From positions 1 through 6,376 of the forward strand of contig JAUSKV010000347.1 in NCBI GenBank assembly GCA_030646745.1: a DNA stretch of 6,376 nucleotides. Reading direction: 5' to 3'. This stretch comes from Sulfurimonas sp. (lineage in GTDB: Bacteria > Campylobacterota > Campylobacteria > Campylobacterales > Sulfurimonadaceae). Each line of letters starts with the position of its first letter. The stretch's first letter is position 1. Positions 1 through 4,579 of this stretch are shown here, one piece after another. The position numbers and the translations under genes are program-made. The notes under the pieces are model-generated. The model was not told the origin of the DNA. It was given only the letters and a program-made list of their open reading frames with translations, and did not search any database.

Positions 1-1152
1 GCCTTTGCTCCATCCAAAAGTATTGATAAGCGCACTGCCTCCAAAACCGCCTGCAGCTCCGATAATGCCTGTCATAATCCCGATATCTTTACCGAATCTT
101 TGCGGAACCAATTGAAACACTGCCCCATTTGCCATGCCCAAATTAGCCATAATTAGAAACAGTACAAGTAATGCAAAGACAAAAGGCAGAGTAATCGCCG
201 CACTTAAAATTGCCAAAAGAACAACCGTGCCAAAAAAGAGATAGAGGGATTTGACACCGCCTAAGTGGTCTGCGATGGCTCCGCCGACAGGTCTTAAAAT
301 CGCACCTGCAAAGATACAAAGAGCACCAAAATATCCGGCTACTACTTTAACATTTCCCTCATTGAGCATGTCTAAACCAAAAGCACTCATGTCAGCCTGA
401 TACGTACTCATAAGATACACTTTCATATATCCTGCAAATCCTACGAAACCGCCAAAACTTACCGCATAAAAAAGGTTAAACCACCAAGTATCTTTGTCTT
501 TAAGCAATTTACCGTAATCTTTAAGTTTTTTAGGGCGAACAGTATAAACCTCTGCCGGTGCATCTTTCGCCATAAACATATAGGTTACAAAAATAATTGA
601 AGATAAAACCGCACCGACTAAAAACACGGACTCCCATCCCCAAAGCTCTGCAATTTTTGGAGCGAATAAGAAGTCGATTACAACACCGATATTCCCGGCT
701 CCTGCAATTCCCAGAACTACACCTTGAAGCTTTGGCGGATACCATTGTCCGGCTTGTGGAAGTGCAACCGCAAAAGATGCCCCTGCAAAACCAAGACCAA
801 GAGCAACTACAAGAAGTTCATCATAAGTAATTCCGGCACCTCTAAAGTATGCATAAAAAAGTACAGCAATAACTACAGCCTGTGAAACCAGTGCAGTCTT
901 TTTCGCACCAAACTTATCTACACCAAAGCCAAGAGCAATTCTTAAAATCGCACCTGCTAATATAGGAATAGATAAAAGAGTTGCTTTTTGCCCCTCACTC
1001 ATTATAAATCCGCCGACTGCCAATGCCTCGGATATCTCTGTTGCGAGCGGTCCGAGCATTGTCCAAACCATAAAACTAAAATCGAAGTACAAAAATGCCG
1101 CTAGCAGTGTTGGCCAGTGTCCTTGTCCTTTTAACGCTTTAAATCCTGCCAT
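1..1152 (-). CDS. narK: NarK-type nitrate/nitrite MFS transporter (3' end cut off by window edge)
   Basis: Inner-membrane major facilitator protein predicted to import nitrate, or exchange it for nitrite. Reading leftward from the ATG at 1152-1150 gives 384 residues with no stop, so the C-terminus lies outside the window. Family members of this kind run to about 400-460 residues. Both nitrate-signature regions are visible: GIAGAGNIG at residues 148-156 and GIIGAAGGFGG at 362-372. The two arginines that bind the anion in E. coli NarK (R89 and R305) correspond to R71 in LAGAILRIALG and R287 in FAGAILRPVGG. These two segments also resemble each other, as expected for the two MFS half-repeats. 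Other family marks are ASFAVALPQAGQWYPP (125-140) and NGAVFQLVPQRFG (342-354). The start is supported by an AAAGGA-like ribosome site with the GG eight bases upstream. Divergent from nirA, which suggests assimilation, but transport for respiration or nitrite export cannot be excluded. Confidence 0.93.
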   Translation of the reverse strand, partial: MAGFKALKGQGHWPTLLAAFLYFDFSFMVWTMLGPLATEISEALAVGGFIMSEGQKATLLSIPILAGAILRIALGFGVDKFGAKKTALVSQAVVIAVLFYAYFRGAGITYDELLVVALGLGFAGASFAVALPQAGQWYPPKLQGVVLGIAGAGNIGVVIDFLFAPKIAELWGWESVFLVGAVLSSIIFVTYMFMAKDAPAEVYTVRPKKLKDYGKLLKDKDTWWFNLFYAVSFGGFVGFAGYMKVYLMSTYQADMSAFGLDMLNEGNVKVVAGYFGALCIFAGAILRPVGGAIADHLGGVKSLYLFFGTVVLLAILSAAITLPFVFALLVLFLIMANLGMANGAVFQLVPQRFGKDIGIMTGIIGAAGGFGGSALINTFGWSKG

Positions 1153-1167
1153 CTTATTTTCCTTTAA

Positions 1168-1186
1168 ACTTAATTTTTCATTAAGT
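1168..1186. promoter_or_regulatory. Dyad A: 7-base inverted repeat in the narK leader
   Basis: The arms ACTTAAT (1168-1174) and ATTAAGT (1180-1186) are perfect complements around a five-base centre. The 15-base core at 1170-1184 matches dyad B (1265-1279) at 14 of 15 positions in the same orientation. It lies just downstream of the predicted narK start point and just before the ribosome site. It could be a repressor operator or, in the RNA, a weak hairpin beside the Shine-Dalgarno sequence. The matching copy near nirA favours a protein site. The binding protein is unknown. Confidence 0.45.
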
Positions 1187-1202
1187 ATTTTTAAGCTGTA
1201 AA

Positions 1203-1208
1203 ATTATA
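1203..1208 (-). promoter_or_regulatory. Predicted -10 box of the narK promoter
   Basis: Read on the minus strand this is a perfect TATAAT, followed by TT. It lies 50 bases before the narK ATG, so transcription should begin near 1196 and give a leader of about 43 nucleotides. No convincing -35 hexamer is seen at normal spacing, as is common for Campylobacterota housekeeping promoters. Confidence 0.65.
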
Positions 1209-1237
1209 CCCCCTATCTATTCAGTATATAGTCACTA

Positions 1238-1260
1238 AATTGTATAAAAATCATACAGTT
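1238..1260. promoter_or_regulatory. Palindrome midway between the divergent narK and nirA promoters
   Basis: Half-sites AATTGTAT (1238-1245) and ATACAGTT (1253-1260) are complementary at 7 of 8 positions around a seven-base centre, with TGTAT/ATACA perfect. The centre at 1249 falls within a base of the midpoint between the two TATAAT boxes, about 52 bases upstream of both predicted start points. That position would suit an activator serving both genes. The sequence does not match the FNR (TTGAT-N4-ATCAA) or NtcA (GTA-N8-TAC) consensus. Confidence 0.4.
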
Positions 1261-1264
1261 GTTA

Positions 1265-1279
1265 TTAATTTTACATTAA
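1265..1279. promoter_or_regulatory. Dyad B: second copy of the 15-base TTAAT-N5-ATTAA site
   Basis: TTAATTTTACATTAA differs from dyad A by one base. It covers the place where a -35 element of the nirA promoter would sit, centred about 29 bases upstream of the predicted start. A bound protein there would block RNA polymerase, so repression is the simplest reading. No known regulator consensus is recognised. Confidence 0.42.
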
Positions 1280-1285
1280 ACTAGT

Positions 1286-1294
1286 TGTTATAAT
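1286..1294 (+). promoter_or_regulatory. Predicted extended -10 promoter of nirA
   Basis: TGTTATAAT is a perfect TATAAT preceded by a TGn extended -10 element, which can replace a -35 box. Transcription should begin near 1301 and give a leader of about 24 nucleotides that holds little more than the ribosome site. Confidence 0.65.
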
Positions 1295-1310
1295 TTTCTC
1301 AACAATACAT

Positions 1311-1317
1311 AGAGGAG
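1311..1317 (+). promoter_or_regulatory. Ribosome binding site of nirA
   Basis: AGAGGAG ends seven bases before the ATG at 1325. This is the strongest Shine-Dalgarno sequence in the window and fixes the start of nirA. Confidence 0.8.
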
Positions 1318-1324
1318 CATTATT

Positions 1325-3229
1325 ATGGAAGCACTACAAAAAATAAGTGAAGCAAGAAATAAAAAACTTAATAAAATTGAAGAGATTAAAAACTCAAAGA
1401 GTCCGCTAGAGGCTTTTGAAAAACTTCAAGAGTATGCAAAAAACGGGTATGAGTCCATTCCGGATGATGATAAAAAGTACTTTTTAAAATGTTTTGGGAT
1501 TTATGACAGACCTGCAACTCCCGAACGCTTTATGATAAAACTTCGCATCCCTGGCGGTCATCTAAATGCTGAACAGGCAAGAGTAATCGGTGCGTGTGCC
1601 AGAGATTACGGAGAGGATTATATAGATTTGACAACAAGAGCCCAATGCGAACTAAGATACCTTAAAATTGAGGATATGCCTGCTCTTTTAAAACGACTCT
1701 CATCTGTTGGAATTGACGCATTCCAAACAGGTGTGGATAATTTTAGAAATATATTAAATGACCCTTTGGATGCATTGGCATTTGACAATGTTTTGCCGTC
1801 TCAGCAGCTTCTTTTAAAACTTCAAAAGATGTTTTTGTACTCTCATGATTGGATTTCTGCACTTCCTCGAAAGTTTAATACGGCAATTACAGGTTCGCTC
1901 TCAAACAGATGCAATGTTTACGGGCATGACTGCTCTTTTGTACTGGCTCAAAAAGAGGGCGTTTACGGGTACAACATGTATCTTGGCGGCAAGGTTGGCA
2001 TTATCGCAAAGAGTGCGGATATATTTTTAAAAAATGAGGATGAAGTGTTAAAAGCCTTTGCCTCCATTGCAGATATATTTAAAAGATTCGGGTTTCGCGA
2101 CAATAGAAACAAAAACAGACTTTACTTTCTTATAGAAGCAGTAGGCATGCGCGAGATTTCGAGCGCTATCCGAGAGAATGCGGGAATAGATTTCGCAACT
2201 GCAGGCGAGACCATGACAAAGATAGATTTTTATGACCCAGATCAGGGTAAAGTACAGCTTAAGGGTGGCTCATTCGGTGTGCATGTAGTTATTCCTTCAG
2301 GTGTATTTACGGGCTCTGCGATGATTGAGGTGGCAAATCTGAGTGAGAAATATGGAAATCAAGAGATACGATTTGATATGGAACAGAGTCTTTACATTCT
2401 AGGTGTTAAAGATGTTGATGCACTTTTAAAAGAGAGTTTTTTTGAGCGATATAAGAGTGTCAATACTCCCTATTTTAATCATCTTATAGCATGTGCAGGA
2501 ACAGCGCACTGCCCCTTTGGAGTGATTGAAAACAAAAATGATGCAATTTCTATGTCAACATATTTGAGCGAAAAAGTAGCGTTAAAGTCCGGCAGAGTTC
2601 GAATGTACTGGTCGGCATGTGTAAAAGGTTGCGGCATACATGGTCTGGGAGATATCGGGTTTGAGGGGTGCAAGGCAAAAGTCGGTGGTGAAACGGAAGA
2701 TGGAGTTCATATCAGTCTTGGCGGAAAACTTACAAGCGAAGGAGTTGAGGGATATACGGTTGTAAAATCTGCACCTCTGAGATATGCTAAATATTATGTT
2801 GAAACTCTTATGTTGGAATACAAAAAACACAAGGGTGAGAGTGAGAGTTTTGAGCAGTTTCACGATAGAATTTTAGCACAATATACGTCGGCAAATATCG
2901 GCTTTATGATGCAGCTTGGAGCCTATTTGAGAGAAAAAAATATAGATATTGAGTTGGGATTCGGAGCGAATGTAAAAACAGGTAAAAATGAGGAGTTTGA
3001 AGTTTTTGAGCTAGGCAGAAAACTCTATGCAAAATTGGCGGGAAAAGAGGCATATTCCGCTTATGATAGATTTACAAATGTATTAAAAAACGAGAAGTTG
3101 GAAATGATAAGAGATTTAGTTCCTCATGCCGATGAGAAGTTAGCGCAGATGTGTGAAAAAATCTTGGATACAAAAGAGGAGAGCAGAGCTGTCGTTTTTT
3201 CTGAATTAATACCTTTTATAAGTTTGTAA
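1325..3229 (+). CDS. nirA: Ferredoxin-type siroheme nitrite reductase (NirA family)
   Basis: Predicted cytoplasmic enzyme for the six-electron reduction of nitrite to ammonium, 634 residues. The siroheme-bridged [4Fe-4S] cluster ligands are all present as C390-X5-C396 (CAGTAHC) and C432-X3-C436 (CVKGC), the latter followed by the typical DIGFEG. Earlier family blocks are RIPGGHLNAEQAR (74-86), DLTTRAQCELR (101-111), DNFRN (138-142) and LPRKFN (180-185). Arginines 105 and 141 and K183 fit the siroheme and substrate pocket. N185 stands where CysI sulfite reductases have a second pocket lysine, and plant nitrite reductases, as I recall, have asparagine, so nitrite is the better substrate guess. 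No flavin domain is seen, so electrons should come from a separate donor such as ferredoxin. The family core ends near residue 520; about 110 further residues are unassigned. Divergence from narK supports nitrite assimilation. A sulfite reductase is the main alternative. Confidence 0.88.
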   Translation: MEALQKISEARNKKLNKIEEIKNSKSPLEAFEKLQEYAKNGYESIPDDDKKYFLKCFGIYDRPATPERFMIKLRIPGGHLNAEQARVIGACARDYGEDYIDLTTRAQCELRYLKIEDMPALLKRLSSVGIDAFQTGVDNFRNILNDPLDALAFDNVLPSQQLLLKLQKMFLYSHDWISALPRKFNTAITGSLSNRCNVYGHDCSFVLAQKEGVYGYNMYLGGKVGIIAKSADIFLKNEDEVLKAFASIADIFKRFGFRDNRNKNRLYFLIEAVGMREISSAIRENAGIDFATAGETMTKIDFYDPDQGKVQLKGGSFGVHVVIPSGVFTGSAMIEVANLSEKYGNQEIRFDMEQSLYILGVKDVDALLKESFFERYKSVNTPYFNHLIACAGTAHCPFGVIENKNDAISMSTYLSEKVALKSGRVRMYWSACVKGCGIHGLGDIGFEGCKAKVGGETEDGVHISLGGKLTSEGVEGYTVVKSAPLRYAKYYVETLMLEYKKHKGESESFEQFHDRILAQYTSANIGFMMQLGAYLREKNIDIELGFGANVKTGKNEEFEVFELGRKLYAKLAGKEAYSAYDRFTNVLKNEKLEMIRDLVPHADEKLAQMCEKILDTKEESRAVVFSELIPFISL

Positions 3230-3237
3230 AAGGTGTT
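3208..3237 (+). terminator. Possible terminator hairpin spanning the nirA stop codon
   Basis: Bases 3208-3220 pair with 3225-3237 over 13 positions, two of them G-T, around the loop AGTT. The perfect core is ACCTTTTA / TAAAAGGT. The stop codon TAA (3227-3229) lies inside the right arm. Only a short T run follows, so this would be a weak intrinsic terminator or an RNA 3'-end stabiliser. Confidence 0.4.
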
Positions 3238-3250
3238 TACTGATGTTACG

Positions 3251-3298
3251 CACTCAAACGAACGCGTCCGTTTGAGTGGCAGGGACAAATGTCCCTAC
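3251..3298. repeat. REP-like block of two adjacent perfect hairpins
   Basis: The first hairpin has 10-base perfect arms, CACTCAAACG (3251-3260) and CGTTTGAGTG (3269-3278), around an eight-base loop that contains ACGCGT. Two bases later comes AGGGAC-AAAT-GTCCCT (3281-3296). On the minus strand the second hairpin is entered by GTAG (3298-3295). A GTAG or GGAG foot is the mark of REP palindromes mobilised by RAYT (TnpA-REP) transposases. The block is richer in G and C than its surroundings and has no T run, so it is not a typical terminator. That it is a dispersed repeat is an inference; only one copy is visible. Confidence 0.45.
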
Positions 3299-3313
3299 AA
3301 CCCCCTAAAGCTA

Positions 3314-3331
3314 CGAAAAATAAATTTTTCG
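3314..3331. repeat. AT-rich perfect inverted repeat between nirA and dnaJ
   Basis: CGAAAAAT (3314-3321) and ATTTTTCG (3324-3331) are exact complements two bases apart. In RNA a loop of four bases would form. The arms carry A and T runs in both directions, so it might help end transcription from both convergent genes, but the stem is weak and no T run follows. It could also be part of the neighbouring repeat block. Confidence 0.35.
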
Positions 3332-3381
3332 AGATTTACATGATGTTTTACACACTTTTGCATAAAGCTGCATAACATTAA

Positions 3382-4506
3382 CTATTTAAACCAGCTTTTC
3401 ATCTTATCGATTGCAGAGTCTAAAATTCCTTCATGCGGCTTTGACTCCTCTATGCCGAAAGAGTCTTGCAGCTCCTTTAAAAGGGCTTTTTGTTTGTCGT
3501 TTAGCTTTTTTGGATAGGTGATATTTACCTGTGCAACAAGGTCACCCTTTCCATGCCCATGAACATCGGCTATTCCTTCTCCTCTAAAAGTGAAGTGCTG
3601 CTTATCTTTTGTTCCGATATCAAGTTTTAAGTCTAGCTCCCCTGTGAGTGATGGGATTTTAAAACTCTCACCTGCAACGGCCTGAGTGAAAAACACAGGA
3701 ATCTCTATGTAAACATCATTACCGTTTCTGATAAAGTGTTTGTCCGCTTTGACACTAAATGTGACATATAAATCTCCGCGACTTCCTCTTTTGCCGATGT
3801 TTCCTTTGCCTGAAACTCTGAGGCGGTTATCAGAATCTATGCCTGCCGGAATTTTGATAGTAACTTTTTCTTTTACCTCTTTGTATCCGGCACCCTTGCA
3901 GCTTGTGCAAGCCTCAGCCGCAGAGCTTCCAACTCCGTTACATACCGGACAAGTTTGAGAAAATGTCATAAAGCCCTGTTTCATGTAAACCTGACCCTGA
4001 CCGCCACACTGTTTACATGTGGCAAGTTTACCATCTTTCGCACCCGTGCCTTTGCAGTCGCCGCAGGCATTTTTATAGGAGAACTCTATCTCTTTTTCAC
4101 ATCCAAAAACAGCTTCATGGAAACTGATTTGCATGTTAATATTCATGTCAAGAGAATATTTTTCTATATCTGCAGGATTTTGGCGGCTTCTGCCTCTGCC
4201 TCCGCCAAAACCGCTAAACATCTCCTCAAACATAGAACCTAAATCATCAAATCCACCGGATGAACGACTCGAACCTCTGCCTTGAAGACCCTCTTTACCG
4301 TAACGGTCATATATGCCTCTCTGCTTGTCATCGCTTAGGCATTGGTAGGCTTCATTACATAATTTAAACTTGTGCTCAGCATCGGCGTCACCCGCATTTT
4401 TGTCTGGATGGTACTTTTTTGCCATCTCCCTGTACGCTTTTTTTATCGTCGTTTTGTCTGCCGTTCGTGTCACTTCTAATATTTCATAATAACTTAAATT
4501 TTCCAT
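3382..4506 (-). CDS. dnaJ: Chaperone protein DnaJ (Hsp40)
   Basis: Cytoplasmic co-chaperone that delivers unfolded proteins to DnaK and stimulates its ATPase; 374 residues, normal for a full type I DnaJ. Domains in order: J domain at about 5-70 with the essential HPD at 33-35; a short glycine/phenylalanine linker (about 78-108, with FEEMFSGFGGG); a zinc-binding domain with all four CxxCxGxG repeats starting at C148, C164, C186 and C200; then the C-terminal substrate-binding and dimer domains (about 215-350). Nothing is missing. The ATG at 4506-4504 is preceded by TAGGG at short spacing, a weak ribosome site. It is alone on its strand, convergent with nirA and divergent from mltA, with no dnaK, grpE or hrcA beside it. 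I see neither a CIRCE element nor a HAIR box upstream, so control by HrcA or HspR is not supported here. Confidence 0.97.
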   Translation of the reverse strand: MENLSYYEILEVTRTADKTTIKKAYREMAKKYHPDKNAGDADAEHKFKLCNEAYQCLSDDKQRGIYDRYGKEGLQGRGSSRSSGGFDDLGSMFEEMFSGFGGGRGRSRQNPADIEKYSLDMNINMQISFHEAVFGCEKEIEFSYKNACGDCKGTGAKDGKLATCKQCGGQGQVYMKQGFMTFSQTCPVCNGVGSSAAEACTSCKGAGYKEVKEKVTIKIPAGIDSDNRLRVSGKGNIGKRGSRGDLYVTFSVKADKHFIRNGNDVYIEIPVFFTQAVAGESFKIPSLTGELDLKLDIGTKDKQHFTFRGEGIADVHGHGKGDLVAQVNITYPKKLNDKQKALLKELQDSFGIEESKPHEGILDSAIDKMKSWFK

Positions 4507-4537
4507 TTTACCCTACATAATTCAATATTTTTTTGGA

Positions 4538-4543
4538 ATTATA
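4538..4543 (-). promoter_or_regulatory. Predicted -10 box of the dnaJ promoter
   Basis: TATAAT on the minus strand predicts a start near 4531 and a leader of about 25 nucleotides before the dnaJ ATG. A -35 box at normal spacing would fall against the mltA -10 box; none is evident. Confidence 0.6.
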
Positions 4544-4566
4544 CCGTTTTTGCAGTTTAATATTAG

Positions 4567-4572
4567 TATAAT
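4567..4572 (+). promoter_or_regulatory. Predicted -10 box of the mltA-recR promoter
   Basis: TATAAT ends only seven bases before the ATG at 4580. With the usual distance from -10 box to start point, transcription would begin at or next to the A of the start codon, giving a leaderless message. No Shine-Dalgarno sequence is present upstream, which agrees. Confidence 0.6.
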
Positions 4573-4579
4573 TCCACCC

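Larger units (their letters stand above)
4534..4576. promoter_or_regulatory. Inverted repeat that carries both the dnaJ and mltA -10 boxes
   Basis: TGGAATTATAC (4534-4544) and GTATAATTCCA (4566-4576) are exact complements over 11 bases, 21 bases apart. Each arm contains a perfect TATAAT reading outward, so the divergent promoters are mirror images and share one short upstream region. Part of the match reflects the common -10 consensus, but the extra bases also match. Confidence 0.6.

Noticed and set aside
597..830. Open frame of 77 residues on the plus strand inside narK, and similar frames of 60-106 residues inside nirA, dnaJ, mltA and recR
   Set aside because: They lie antisense to or out of frame with well-conserved genes, lack ribosome sites, and their translations resemble no protein family.
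1238..1260. FNR or NssR-type site in the narK-nirA gap
   Set aside because: The half-sites are TGTAT/ATACA with a seven-base centre, not TTGAT-N4-ATCAA or TTAAC-N4-GTTAA, so a Crp/Fnr assignment cannot be supported.
1153..1324. Sigma-54 promoter for the nitrogen genes
   Set aside because: No GG and GC pair at -24/-12 spacing was found on either strand; both genes have clear TATAAT boxes instead.
3251..3278. Inverted repeat CACTCAAACG / CGTTTGAGTG as an HspR (HAIR) operator for dnaJ
   Set aside because: The HAIR box reads CTTGAGT-N7-ACTCAAG; here the half-sites face the opposite way, and the repeat lies downstream of dnaJ, not at its promoter.
3359..3375. TGCATAA repeated twice at a 10-base interval next to the dnaJ stop
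   Set aside because: Two short AT-rich copies downstream of a gene are likely chance; there is no third copy and no promoter nearby.
3230..3381. Small RNA gene or CRISPR-like repeats between nirA and dnaJ
   Set aside because: The hairpins differ from each other, there is no spacer-repeat pattern, and no TATAAT-type promoter was found in the gap.
4550..4579. Upstream in-frame TTG start for mltA that adds ten residues
   Set aside because: It would put MQFNISIIPP before a good signal peptide, has no ribosome site, and lies upstream of the predicted transcription start. ATG 4580 gives a normal lipoprotein signal.
4507..4579. CIRCE element (HrcA site) upstream of dnaJ
   Set aside because: No TTAGCACTC-N9-GAGTGCTAA or close relative is present in this gap.
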